Numbered from the stretch's first letter, positions 16,898-25,635 are shown. The stretch: 64,000 nt of DNA from Shinella kummerowiae (GCF_009827055.1 NZ_WUMK01000005.1:310001-374000); one strand, 5' to 3'. The notes: generated from the sequence alone by a model not told the origin. Translations and numbers: made by a program.

Positions 16898-16932
16898 TAT
16901 AATCTATAAAAAAGATAGAATTTCTGTATTCC
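16898..16932. promoter_or_regulatory. Candidate sulfur-island operator/promoter motif, copy C (upstream of the 2OG oxygenase unit)
   Basis: TATAATCTATAAAA (16898-16911) is followed by GATAGAA and TTTCTGTATT. Bases 16910-16930 are identical over 21 positions to 19514-19534 (copy D), which lies in front of another oxygenase gene. Copy C is about 155 bases before the oxygenase ATG; no other gene or site was recognised between 16933 and 17086, so the transcript would have a long leader. Confidence 0.5.
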
Positions 16933-17086
16933 GTGCGGCCAAACGCTACTCTCGCCGCCAAATCCAAGCGCGAGGGTCCTTTGTCTTAAAGCGCCGACGA
17001 TCGAGATTACCGGCTTCGACCGTGGCGCACGGGCAGCCGCAGACGGACAGGGCGCGGGCCCAAACTATGTATTCGAGGAGCATGAC

Positions 17087-18126
17087 ATGACCATCCACAC
17101 CAAACCCACGCATCTTCCGACGATCGACTTTTCGCGTTTTTACGGCGACGCCGTGGAGCGTGACGGCTTCGTCAAAGAACTGACCCGCGTTCTGCACGAT
17201 CACGGTTTCTTCTATCTCACCGGCCACGGCGTGCCGCAAAGCCTGATCGATGATGTGGTGGCGGCATCGAAGCGCTTCTTCGCCCTGCCGGAAGCCGACA
17301 AGCTTTCGATCGAGATGGTGAAGTCGCCGCATTTCCGTGGCTATAACCGTGCCGGTTACGAGCGCACCCGAGGCGAACAGGACTGGCGCGAGCAGCTCGA
17401 CATCAACACGGAGGGGCGCCTTTCGACGCCGGGCCGGAGACGCCATGGAACCGGCTTTACGGCCCCAACCAGTGGCCCGAAGCCCTGCCGGAACTGAAGC
17501 CGCTGCTGCTTCGTTATCAGGCGGAAGTCACCCGCATCGGCATCGACGTCCTGAAAGCCATTGCGCTCGCGCTCGGTCAGCCGGAAAACGCCTTCGCCGA
17601 TATTTACGAACCGTCGCCCTCGCAACTGCTGAAGATCATCCGCTACCCCGGCCGCGAAGCTGCCGGCAGCGATCAGGGCGTCGGCGCGCACAAGGATGGC
17701 GGTTTCGTCACCGTGCTCCTGCAGGATACGACCCCCGGCCTTCGCATCCGCACGGAAGACGGTGTCTGGATCGAGGCGCCGCCAGTGCCGGGCACTTTCA
17801 TCATCAACAGCGGGGAGCTGCTGGAACTGGCGACGAACGGGTTTGTCCGCGCGGACGTTCATGACGTCGTCACCCCGCCGGCCGGGACGGAGCGCTTCTC
17901 CGTCGCCTTCTTCCTCGGCGCGCGCTACGACGCGACGATCCCGGTCATTCCTCTGCCGGAGGCGCTGAAGCGCGGCGAGCGTGGCGTGACGGTCGACCCG
18001 CTCAACCCGATCTTCCGCGAAGTCGGCATCAATCACCTCAAGAGCCGCCTGCGCTCCCATCCGGATGTCGCGGCGAAACACCACCCGGACCTGCTGCATC
18101 TTCTGGAAAAGCCGGCCAAGGCCTGA
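17087..18126 (+). pseudogene. 2-oxoglutarate/Fe(II) oxygenase of the isopenicillin-N-synthase fold, single-base frameshift
   Basis: Two adjacent frames encode consecutive parts of one ~346-residue oxygenase. The first part (from ATG 17087) has the IPNS-type N-terminus (PTIDFSRF, DHGFFYLTGHGVP, FRGYNRAGYERT). The second has the iron ligands HKD (in GVGAHKDGGFVTV) and the distal His in RADVHDVVTPP, plus the 2OG-binding ERFSVAFF. The switch occurs at 17411-17418, where GAGGGGCGCC would read through correctly as Glu-Gly-Ala-Pro with one more G. It is therefore a one-base loss in a G-run: a real inactivation or a sequencing error. Intact relatives oxidise organosulfur or other small molecules. Everything else about the gene looks intact. 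Confidence 0.85.
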
Positions 18127-18148
18127 TCCCTTCGCGAAAGGAAAGACC

Positions 18149-19363
18149 ATGAGCAGCGTCACGACGCTCGTGCAACCACCAGAGACGGCCGGCCGCATCG
18201 CAAGCGAGGAAGAAGCGCTCGCCGTCGCCCGCCAACTCGCCGATGAGTTCGTCGGCGGCGCCAGCCGACGCGACTATGAGCGGGCGCTTCCCCATGCCGA
18301 GCTCGATCGCCTGTCTGCCTCCGGTCTGCTCGCCATCACGGTGCCCGCCGAATATGGCGGCATCGACGTGTCCAATGCGGTGCTGGCCGAGGTGACGGCG
18401 ATCCTGTCCGAGGCCGACAGCTCGATTGGCCAGATCCCGCAGAACCATTTCTATATTCTGGAGGCGCTCCGTCACGACGGCAGCGAGGCGCAGAAGCGCT
18501 TCTATTTCGGCCGGGCGCTCGCCGGCGATCGGTTCGGCAACGCGCTGTCCGAGGTCGGAACGAAGACCGTCGGCGACTACAACACCCGCATCACGCCGGA
18601 TGGCCCGGGCTTCCGCATCAACGGCCGAAAATTCTATTCGACAGGCGTGCTCTTTGCCCATTGGGTGGTGATTTTTGCGCTGGACGACGCGGGGCGGCTG
18701 ACCATGTCCTTCTTGCCGCGCGAGACGGAAGGCATCGAGATCGTCGACGACTGGGACGGCTTCGGCCAGCGCACGACGGGCAGCGGCACGACCATTCTGA
18801 CCGACGTCTATGTGCCGGCCGATGCGGTGGTCGCGCACCAGAAGGGTTTTGAGCGTCCCGGGACGATCGGTTCGGTCGGTCAGATCATCCATGCGGGCGT
18901 CGATCTCGGCATCGCGCGGGCGGCGCTGAGAGAGACCATCGGCTATGTGCGCGACAGGGCGCGCCCCTGGACGGATAGCGGCGTGGAGCGCGCGGCGGAC
19001 GATCCGTTGACCATTGCCCGCATCGGAGAACTCGCCATCCGTATCGAGGCGGCGGAGGCGACGCTGGAGCGGGCAGGGCGCAAGGTCGATCTGGCGCAGG
19101 TCAATCTCAACGAGGAGAATTCGGTTGCCGCCACCTTGGCCGTCGCCGCCGCCAAGGTGTTGACGACGGAGCTTGCGATCGACGCCACCAACGTGCTCTT
19201 CGAGCTCGCGGGCACCTCGGCCACGAAACGCGGCCTCAATCTCGAACGCCACTGGCGCAACGCCCGCACCCATACGCTGCACGACCCGGTGCGCTGGAAA
19301 TATCATGTGGTGGGCAATTATCACCTCAACGGCATCATTCCGCCGCGCAACGGCGCGCTCTGA
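18149..19363 (+). CDS. sfnB: SfnB-family sulfur-acquisition oxidoreductase (acyl-CoA dehydrogenase-like)
   Basis: A flavoprotein of 404 residues of the acyl-CoA dehydrogenase/DszC-like superfamily. The start at 18149 follows AAAGGAAAG. Features seen are an N-terminal helical domain, the flavin-binding middle domain (GDRFGNALSEVGTKTVGDYN, FRINGRKFYSTGVLFAHW), and the C-terminal helical bundle with LFELAGTSATKRGLNLERHWRN and the final HDPVRWKYHVVGNY typical of SfnB/DszC-type flavin monooxygenases. In Pseudomonas, sfnB belongs to dimethylsulfone/sulfonate utilisation under sulfur limitation. Here it follows the oxygenase by 22 bases in the same unit and ends at a strong terminator. The exact substrate is not known. 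Confidence 0.88.
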   Translation: MSSVTTLVQPPETAGRIASEEEALAVARQLADEFVGGASRRDYERALPHAELDRLSASGLLAITVPAEYGGIDVSNAVLAEVTAILSEADSSIGQIPQNHFYILEALRHDGSEAQKRFYFGRALAGDRFGNALSEVGTKTVGDYNTRITPDGPGFRINGRKFYSTGVLFAHWVVIFALDDAGRLTMSFLPRETEGIEIVDDWDGFGQRTTGSGTTILTDVYVPADAVVAHQKGFERPGTIGSVGQIIHAGVDLGIARAALRETIGYVRDRARPWTDSGVERAADDPLTIARIGELAIRIEAAEATLERAGRKVDLAQVNLNEENSVAATLAVAAAKVLTTELAIDATNVLFELAGTSATKRGLNLERHWRNARTHTLHDPVRWKYHVVGNYHLNGIIPPRNGAL

Positions 19364-19394
19364 AATCCAACCCTCGTGGTGGGGGTGGTCACCT

Positions 19395-19426
19395 GACCGC
19401 GATCCTTCGGGATCGCGGTCTTTTTT
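19395..19426 (+). terminator. Rho-independent terminator after sfnB
   Basis: A perfect 11-bp GC-rich stem (GACCGCGATCC 19395-19405, GGATCGCGGTC 19410-19420) with a stable TTCG tetraloop is followed directly by TTTTTT. It lies 31 bases after the sfnB stop. It is one of the clearest terminators in the window. Confidence 0.95.
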
Positions 19427-19505
19427 GTCCAAAAGAACGGCTGGATGGGCCGCCTTGGTTCCCGAGCCCCACCGACCGGCAACGAGAAAGCCTTTCCTGA
19501 AATTA

Positions 19506-19535
19506 CTATATATAAAAGATAGAATTTCTGTATTT
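19506..19535. promoter_or_regulatory. Candidate sulfur-island operator/promoter motif, copy D (upstream of the flavin monooxygenase)
   Basis: CTATATATAAAA is followed by GATAGAA and TTTCTGTATTT. Positions 19514-19534 are identical to 16910-16930 in copy C over 21 bases, although the flanks differ. Copy D lies about 70 bases before the monooxygenase ATG and downstream of a terminator, exactly where a promoter or operator is expected. Confidence 0.5.
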
Positions 19536-19605
19536 AGATGTCTGAAGCCTTATTCTCCATCAGGATTTGATGCCGCACGGCATCCTCAACACGCTGGAGA
19601 TCGCC

Positions 19606-21021
19606 ATGACGCGCCCTATCCGTTTCAACGCCTTCGACATGAATTGCGTGGGTCATCAGTCCCCCGGCCTCTGGGCGCATCCGCGCGACAAATCGTGGAA
19701 ATACAAGGATCTGGATTATTGGCAGGATCTTGCCCGCACATTGGAGCGTGGCGTCTTCGACGGTATCTTCATTGCTGACGTCGTCGGGTACTACGATGTC
19801 TACAAGGGTTCGAACTACCATGCCATCCATCAGGCGGCGCAGCTTCCGGTGAACGATCCCTTGCAACTGGCGGCGCCCATCGCGCTCGCCACCGAACATC
19901 TCGGCATCGGCATTACCGCTTCCACCTCGTTCGAGCACCCCTATACCTTTGCCCGGCGTCTTGCGACCGCCGATCACCATTCAAAAGGCCGTGTCGGCTG
20001 GAACATCGTTACCTCCTATCTGGAGAGTGGCGCGAAGAATGTCGGGCAGGGCGGCCTTCGCGGGCACGACAACCGCTACGAGGTCGCCGCCGAATATGTC
20101 GAGGTGCTTTACAAGCTGCTGGAAGGCTCCTGGGAGGAGGGCGCCGTGGTCCGGGATGGCGAAAAACGCATCTTCACGCACCCGGAAAAAGTCCATGAGA
20201 TCGCCCACAAGGGCAAATTCTTCGAGGTGCCGGGTTATGGTCTCACCGAGCCGTCGCCGCAGCGCACGCCGGTGCTCTATCAGGCCGGTGCGTCGGGCCC
20301 GGGCAAGGCTTTCGCTGCGGCTCATGCCGAGTGCATCTTCGTCGCGGCGCCGACGAAATCCGTCCTGAAGGCCTATGTCGCCGATATCCGCCAGCGCATC
20401 GCCGCGGCCGGGCGCGATCCGAAGAAGGTTTTCATCTACACCCTCGTCACCGTCATCACCGACGAGACGGAGGAAAAGGCGCAGAAGAAGTTCGAGGACT
20501 ACAAGAGCTACGTCTCCTACGACGGCTCGCTCACCTTCATGTCCGGCTGGAGCGGTATCGACTTCGGGCAATATGCCCCGACCGATATCGTCGAAAAGAT
20601 CGAGACCAATGCCATCCATTCCTTCGTCGAGCACATCGCCGGCGGTGACAAGTCCTGGACGATCGACGAACTCGCCCAGTTCGGTGGCATCGGCGGCATG
20701 GGACCGGTCTTCGTCGGCTCGCCGGAACGCATTGCCGATATCCTTCAGGAGTGGGTGGCGGATACGGATGTCGACGGCTTCAACCTCGCATATGCCGTGA
20801 CGCCGGACAGTTTCGAGGATATTGTCGCACATATCGTGCCGGAATTGCAGAAGCGCGGCGCTTACCCCACCGCCTACAAGCCGGGCACCCTGCGTGAAAA
20901 ACTCTTCGGCGAGGGGGCGTATCTTCCCAAGACCCACCCTGCCGATGGCTATCGCGATATCGAGGCCGTGAAGCGTCGCGAAGCTGAGGCCGTGCCGACC
21001 TTGAAATCGGTCGGCGCTTGA
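19606..21021 (+). CDS. FMN-dependent monooxygenase, NtaA/SnaA/DszA family
   Basis: A luciferase-like flavin monooxygenase of 471 residues. The start at 19606 (MTRPIRFNAFDMN) has GGAGA upstream; a longer frame begins at 19567. Signatures of the DszA/NtaA group are NCVGHQSPGLWAHPRD, YWQDLARTLERGVFDGIFIA, HPYTFARRLATADHHSKGR (the latter with GWNIVTSYLESGAKN), and YQAGASGPGKAFAAAHAE. Such enzymes use FMNH2 from a separate reductase to open dialkyl- or dibenzothiophene sulfones, nitrilotriacetate and similar molecules. In this island a sulfone or sulfide substrate is likely. It is followed by an FAD/NAD(P)-binding gene in the same direction. Confidence 0.92.
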   Translation: MTRPIRFNAFDMNCVGHQSPGLWAHPRDKSWKYKDLDYWQDLARTLERGVFDGIFIADVVGYYDVYKGSNYHAIHQAAQLPVNDPLQLAAPIALATEHLGIGITASTSFEHPYTFARRLATADHHSKGRVGWNIVTSYLESGAKNVGQGGLRGHDNRYEVAAEYVEVLYKLLEGSWEEGAVVRDGEKRIFTHPEKVHEIAHKGKFFEVPGYGLTEPSPQRTPVLYQAGASGPGKAFAAAHAECIFVAAPTKSVLKAYVADIRQRIAAAGRDPKKVFIYTLVTVITDETEEKAQKKFEDYKSYVSYDGSLTFMSGWSGIDFGQYAPTDIVEKIETNAIHSFVEHIAGGDKSWTIDELAQFGGIGGMGPVFVGSPERIADILQEWVADTDVDGFNLAYAVTPDSFEDIVAHIVPELQKRGAYPTAYKPGTLREKLFGEGAYLPKTHPADGYRDIEAVKRREAEAVPTLKSVGA

Positions 21022-21046
21022 TAGGCTCGCTGGAAGGAAGGATGCG

Positions 21047-22540
21047 TTGACCATCGCCACAGACGAGGTGACGCCCCCGCTGGGTTTGGTGGCTTCGAAC
21101 GACAGTTTGGACCGCCCTGTCGTGGCAATTATCGGCGGTGGTTTTACCGGTGCGGCCCTTGCCTACCACCTCGCCGGGAGGCTTGCTGCCGATGCGGCGC
21201 GGATCGTCGTGTACGAGCCAAGGGCGACGCTCGGCGCCGGCCTCGCTTATGGCACGGACGATCCGGTCCACCGTATCAACGTGCCTGCCGCCCGCATGAC
21301 GCTCGTGCCTGATGATGACGAGCATTTTCAGCGCTGGCTCGTGGAAACGGGAGCACTGGCGGACGATCCGCAGGCAAACACCACAGATGGCCATGTCTTC
21401 GCCCGCCGGTCGGCCTTCGGCCGCTACGTTGCCGCCCAGCTTCAGCCGTTCATCGCCGCAGGGAGGATCGAGCATCGCCGAATCCGGGCCGAGGCGGCGA
21501 TCCCGGCCCGGGGCGGCGGCTGGCATATCGACGCCGATGACGGGTCCCGGCTCACGGCGGACGTGATGATTCTGGCGACAACGCATCCGAGCCCGGCCGC
21601 GCCGGCCGTCCTCGACCACGCGCTTGCCGGGCACCCGCGTTACATAGCGGACGCCACTGTGCCTGGCGCATTGTCAAAAATCCGGCCGCAGGATCGTGTT
21701 CTCGTGCTGGGCGCCGGCCTTACCGCCGCCGATGTCATCGCAGCCCTCGATGCGGCCGACCATCAGGGACCAATCACAGCCGTCTCGCGCCGTGGTCTGC
21801 GCTCGCGCGGGCACAACCTCGCCCCGCAGGATCCGTTCGGCGAGTTCGTCACTCCGCCAGCACGCTCTGCGCGCGTCCTGCTTCGACGTATCCGCAATAC
21901 TCTTGCAGAGGCGCACGCCGCGGGCGTGACCTGGCATGCGGTCTTCGACCGGTTGCGGGCACAGGGCGGCGAAATCTGGCGCGCCCTGCCGCCCGTCGAA
22001 CGCCGGCGCCTCGTTCGTTTTCTGCGCCCCTATTGGGATGTGCACCGGTTCCGCATCGCGCCGCAGGTCGAGGGCGCAATCGACCGGCGTGTGGCCGAGG
22101 GCACGCTCGCCTTTCACGCCGCGTCGGTCCGCGAGGTGCGTTGCGCGGTGGAGAATGATGAAATCGCCGCAACGTTCCGGCGGCGCCACGGTTTGGGAAC
22201 CTTTGAAGGCCGATACGACGCGGTGGTCGTGACGACCGGGCCGGACCATCGCTCCATCCTCTCGAGCCAGCCGCTTTTTGCGGGGCTTGCCGCCGCTGGC
22301 CTGTTGCAAGCCGACCCTGCGGGCCTTGGAGTTGCGGTCGACCACAATAGTCGCGTCGTGCGGACCGATGGCGAGACCGCGCAAACGCTCTACGTGGCGG
22401 GGCCGCTGGCGCGCGGGACGTTCGGCGAACTCATGGGCCTGCCCCAGGTGACCGAACACGCGGTGTTCGTGGCCGAGAGGATTGCCCTGGCCGTGCGCGC
22501 CTTGAACGGCCATGTCGGCAGGGCGACTGGGATCGTCTAG
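21047..22540 (+). CDS. FAD/NAD(P)-binding oxidoreductase (FAD-NAD(P)-binding domain PF13454 type)
   Basis: A flavoprotein of 497 residues. The N-terminal Rossmann motif is VVAIIGGGFTGAALAYHLA (residues ~26-44), followed by a glutamate-ending second strand (VVYEPRATLGAGLAYGT). A second nucleotide-binding motif, RVLVLGAGLTAADVIAAL, is near residue 220. This is the stand-alone family with an N-terminal FAD-NAD(P)-binding domain, mostly uncharacterised. Translation probably starts at TTG 21047 with GGAAGGA upstream; the nearby ATG at 21042 is followed at once by a stop. Co-directional with the flavin monooxygenase 25 bases upstream, it could supply reduced flavin or oxidise an intermediate. The stop codon shares CTAG with the convergent ROK gene. 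Confidence 0.82.
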   Translation: MTIATDEVTPPLGLVASNDSLDRPVVAIIGGGFTGAALAYHLAGRLAADAARIVVYEPRATLGAGLAYGTDDPVHRINVPAARMTLVPDDDEHFQRWLVETGALADDPQANTTDGHVFARRSAFGRYVAAQLQPFIAAGRIEHRRIRAEAAIPARGGGWHIDADDGSRLTADVMILATTHPSPAAPAVLDHALAGHPRYIADATVPGALSKIRPQDRVLVLGAGLTAADVIAALDAADHQGPITAVSRRGLRSRGHNLAPQDPFGEFVTPPARSARVLLRRIRNTLAEAHAAGVTWHAVFDRLRAQGGEIWRALPPVERRRLVRFLRPYWDVHRFRIAPQVEGAIDRRVAEGTLAFHAASVREVRCAVENDEIAATFRRRHGLGTFEGRYDAVVVTTGPDHRSILSSQPLFAGLAAAGLLQADPAGLGVAVDHNSRVVRTDGETAQTLYVAGPLARGTFGELMGLPQVTEHAVFVAERIALAVRALNGHVGRATGIV

Positions 22541-23619
22541 CCGCCCGGCTTGTTGACGTAACTCGCATTGCCCAACCCCGTCCCGATCGTGACAGCGGCC
22601 CAGCCCGGCACGTCGGCCATGCGCGGGGCCTCCGACAATCCCTGCACGACGGCGTCGTTGTGCATGATGACGAAGGTCGGTTGATCGAGAATCCGCGGGA
22701 TTGCCTTGCGAAGCGCTTCCGGCAGGTTGAAGTGCGTGCTTTCCCAGTTTCCCCCGGGAAGGTTCTGCCCGCCGCGTGCGATGGACCCGTCGGCTGCGAT
22801 GATGCCGGGGCAGCCGATGCCGATCACCGGGGCGATCGCGAGCTTCGCCTTCTCGGCCTTGGCGATAAGGGCCTCGATCATCCTGACGAGGTGTTCGATG
22901 GTCGCTGTGCGCCGGGGCTCGTCGTCGGCATGGCGCCACAGCCGGGAACTCCAGACTTTTGCGCGCGAAAAGTCCGGCTTGTCGTCGAGGTTGAGCTTGA
23001 CGACGCCGGCGCGGATATTGGTTCCGCCGATATCGACGGCGAGGATCGCGTCATGCCCCTTGAGCATCCAGGCGGGAATGAGGTGGACCGCGCCAACCAG
23101 CCCGGCTTCGTTGGGATGGTGCGAGATCGCCACCAGTTCGACCTTCAGGCCTTCCGCCTTGAGCTGCAGCCCCGCGCGGGCGATCGCCAATGCACCGGCC
23201 TTGCTGTCGCTAAAACCGCCTCCGACGACGATCCTGCGTGTTTCCTGCCACGTGTCCTCCTTGAGGTAGCGCATGAGAATGGCGGCCAATTCCTTTGCGA
23301 AATCATCGATTGCGGCACGCACGAGGGTTGCCGCTTCGCTCCCCTGCTCCTCAAGCAGCTTGTCGATTTCCTTCTTGGAAAGCTCGTCGGTCAAAACCGC
23401 ACCCAGCGGATCGTCGCCGCCTTCACGGACGCGCTTTCTCCACGCCTGGATGGTGTCGCGGAAGGCGGATTTGTTGGCGCGGTCGCCGATAAATCCGTCC
23501 TTGTTGCGCAGTTCCAGATTGTAGCTTGTCACGGTCACGGTGGGCAGGTCATCGGCGCCGTGCGTGACGGGCGGGTCGTTGTCTTGTGTCGGTTTCGGCT
23601 TCGTTTTCTGCTTGCCCAT
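22537..23619 (-). CDS. ROK-family sugar kinase-like protein with N-terminal extension
   Basis: A protein of 360 residues. The first ~160 residues are a charged helical extension not found in ordinary glucokinases. The C-terminal ROK domain begins with the ATP-binding motif ILAVDIGGTNIRAGVV (near residue 197), then IGIGCPGII, the substrate motif with NLPGGNWEST, the catalytic Asp in HNDAVVQG and WAAVTIGTGLGN. The zinc-binding cysteine cluster of classical ROK proteins (GxCxCGxxGC) is not visible. The start at 23619 has AGGAG upstream; a longer frame overlaps the otsB promoter region. It is divergent from otsB, so a sugar or trehalose-related role is possible. Confidence 0.8.
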   Translation of the reverse strand: MGKQKTKPKPTQDNDPPVTHGADDLPTVTVTSYNLELRNKDGFIGDRANKSAFRDTIQAWRKRVREGGDDPLGAVLTDELSKKEIDKLLEEQGSEAATLVRAAIDDFAKELAAILMRYLKEDTWQETRRIVVGGGFSDSKAGALAIARAGLQLKAEGLKVELVAISHHPNEAGLVGAVHLIPAWMLKGHDAILAVDIGGTNIRAGVVKLNLDDKPDFSRAKVWSSRLWRHADDEPRRTATIEHLVRMIEALIAKAEKAKLAIAPVIGIGCPGIIAADGSIARGGQNLPGGNWESTHFNLPEALRKAIPRILDQPTFVIMHNDAVVQGLSEAPRMADVPGWAAVTIGTGLGNASYVNKPGG

Positions 23620-23724
23620 GCCGGCTCCTTGCCCATGCGAGAAATGCGAGAACACAATGCAGCGGATAAAAAGTTGTTCCTGTTGGGGCTTGCCGGTCGG
23701 CGACAGCGATCTACTTGCTGGTCG

Positions 23725-24540
23725 ATGAGCGAGCAGGAAAAGTTGCGGCCGTCGGATGCCGCAATCCGTCATCTTATCCGACGTCTCACCGACGAGCCGG
23801 ACCGCTGGGCGCTTTTTCTGGACATAGACGGGACGCTGCTCGATCTGGCAGCGCGGCCGGATGACATTCAGGTTCCCCTGTCGCTGCCGCGCGATCTCAA
23901 TGCGGTGTCCGCCCGGCTGGGTGGAGCCCTCGCGCTCGTCACGGGGCGCAGCCTGCCCTACGCCGACCGGTTGTTTGCGCCGTTCCGCTTTCCAATCGCC
24001 GGTTTGCATGGCGCGGAATTACGAAGCGCCGACGGCAAGACGGCCATAGTGTCCGCAACGCCCGCTTTCATGCGATTGAAGCAGCGTCTCGTCGATCAGA
24101 CCGCCTGGATGGAGGGTGTGCTGATCGAGGACAAGGGCGCAGCGGTTGCGGCGCATTACCGGCTGGCGCCCGCCTACAATACAGCGCTCGAAAAGCTCAT
24201 GCAGGATGTCGCGGAGGAGGCCGGGCCGGACTGGGTGCTTCAGCCGGGCAAGATGGTTTTCGAAATTCGTCCCGCCCGCGCGGACAAGGGCGAAGCTGTC
24301 GCCTCCTATCTGGAGGAGCCGGGCTTTGCCGGAAGATTGCCGATCGCCATCGGCGATGACCTGACGGATGAGTCGATGTTCGCCCTTGCCAATGCGCGCG
24401 GTGGGCAGTCGATCCGGGTCGGCTCCCTCAATCCGGCCACCTGCGCGCTTTCCAGAGCATCCTCGCCGTCGTCCGTCCGCTCGGCACTCGCAACAATAGC
24501 AGTCGCCGCCACCGGCGAGCAGCAGACGGCCGTCTCCTGA
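23725..24540 (+). CDS. otsB: Trehalose-6-phosphate phosphatase
   Basis: A HAD-superfamily phosphatase of 271 residues that removes phosphate from trehalose-6-phosphate in the cytosol, the second step of osmoprotectant trehalose synthesis. Motif I FLDIDGTLLDLA gives the nucleophile and acid Asp pair (near residue 35), motif II VTGRSL, then the cap domain beginning IAGLHGAELR, and the C-terminal motif IGDDLTDESMFA. The start at 23725 is chosen because the reading frame upstream overlaps the divergent ROK gene. No otsA is adjacent. Length fits the family. Confidence 0.92.
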   Translation: MSEQEKLRPSDAAIRHLIRRLTDEPDRWALFLDIDGTLLDLAARPDDIQVPLSLPRDLNAVSARLGGALALVTGRSLPYADRLFAPFRFPIAGLHGAELRSADGKTAIVSATPAFMRLKQRLVDQTAWMEGVLIEDKGAAVAAHYRLAPAYNTALEKLMQDVAEEAGPDWVLQPGKMVFEIRPARADKGEAVASYLEEPGFAGRLPIAIGDDLTDESMFALANARGGQSIRVGSLNPATCALSRASSPSSVRSALATIAVAATGEQQTAVS

Positions 24541-24638
24541 AACACCAGCTTGGCTCTCCACGACGCCGTGCAGGCGGATGTCACACGGGTGTCAAGTGGC
24601 AGGGATACGGAGCGGTTCTGTTTCGGAAGGATGCTCCC

Positions 24639-25616
24639 ATGAAAACTCTCGTTTCTGCTGCTGCTCTCTTCACCGCCGGCCTCGTCGCGCTTCCGGCCTC
24701 TGCTGCAAACCTCGTCCTCTACACCAGCCAGCCCAACGAAGACGCGCAGGCGACCGTCGACGGCTTCATGGCCGCCAATCCGGACATCAAGGTGGATTGG
24801 GTCCGCGACGGCACGCCGAAGATCATGGCCAAGCTCCAGGCCGAAATCGCCGCCGGCAACCCGGTTGCCGACGTGCTGCTGATCGCCGACACCGTCACGC
24901 TCGAACGCCTGAAGCAGGACGGCAAGCTGCTTGCCTATGCGTCGCCGGAAGCCGCGAACTACGATGCCAGCCTGTACGACAAGGACGGCCACTACTATTC
25001 GACCAAACTGATCACCACCGGCATCGTCTACAACACCGCCGCCGGCATGAAACCCTCAAGCTGGCAGGACCTGGTAAAGCCCGAGGCCAAGGGCCTCGTG
25101 ACCATGCCGAGCCCGCTCACCTCGGGCGCCGCCCTCATCCATGCCCAGACGCTGACGGGCGTCGAGAGCCTCGGCTGGGCCTATTACAAGGCGCTTGCCG
25201 AAAACGGTACGACGGCTGCCGGCGGCAACGGTGCCGTGCTGAAGGCCGTCGCCTCTGGTGAAAAGGCCTATGGCATGGTGGTCGACTACATGCCGATCCG
25301 TGAAAAGGCCAAGGGCGCACCGGTTGAGTTCGTCTTCCCGGCCGAAGGCGTCTCCGCTGTCACCGAGCCGGTCGGCATCCTCGCCTCGTCCAAGAATGTC
25401 GACGCTGCCAAGAAGTTCGTCGACTATGTCCTCTCGGTCGAGGGCCAGGAAGGTTTTGTGAAGCTCGGTTACATCCCGGCCCGCAATGGCATCGCCATGC
25501 CGGAAGGCTTCCCGGCGCGCGAGACCATCCGCGTCCTGCCGCTCGATGCCGCAACCGCACTCAAGAACACTGATGCCGACCTGAAGACCTTCTCCGATCA
25601 CTTCGGCTCGAACTGA
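24639..25616 (+). CDS. Fbp/Afu-type ABC importer periplasmic binding protein
   Basis: A secreted binding protein of 325 residues with a clear Sec signal (residues 1-22, cleavage near ASA-AN). The mature part has LVLYTSQPNEDAQATVDGFM, a central GLVTMPSPLTSGAAL, and AVTEPVGILASSKNVDAAKKF, all typical of the ferric-iron/2-aminoethylphosphonate/hexose-phosphate cluster of binding proteins. The tandem tyrosines that bind iron in FbpA are not evident (here AYGMVVDYMP), so iron should not be assumed. GGAAGGA precedes the ATG. A permease and an ATPase follow. Confidence 0.87.
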   Translation: MKTLVSAAALFTAGLVALPASAANLVLYTSQPNEDAQATVDGFMAANPDIKVDWVRDGTPKIMAKLQAEIAAGNPVADVLLIADTVTLERLKQDGKLLAYASPEAANYDASLYDKDGHYYSTKLITTGIVYNTAAGMKPSSWQDLVKPEAKGLVTMPSPLTSGAALIHAQTLTGVESLGWAYYKALAENGTTAAGGNGAVLKAVASGEKAYGMVVDYMPIREKAKGAPVEFVFPAEGVSAVTEPVGILASSKNVDAAKKFVDYVLSVEGQEGFVKLGYIPARNGIAMPEGFPARETIRVLPLDAATALKNTDADLKTFSDHFGSN

Positions 25617-25635
25617 GGCTCGGCTGCGGCCTTCC

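Noticed and set aside
22660-23724. In-frame 355-codon extension upstream of otsB
   Set aside because: It is antisense to the ROK gene and the ATG at 23725 fits the known OtsB length.
24639-25616. Calling the binding protein a ferric-iron receptor (FbpA)
   Set aside because: The adjacent tyrosines that bind iron are not visible and there are no iron-related neighbours; only the wider family is supported.
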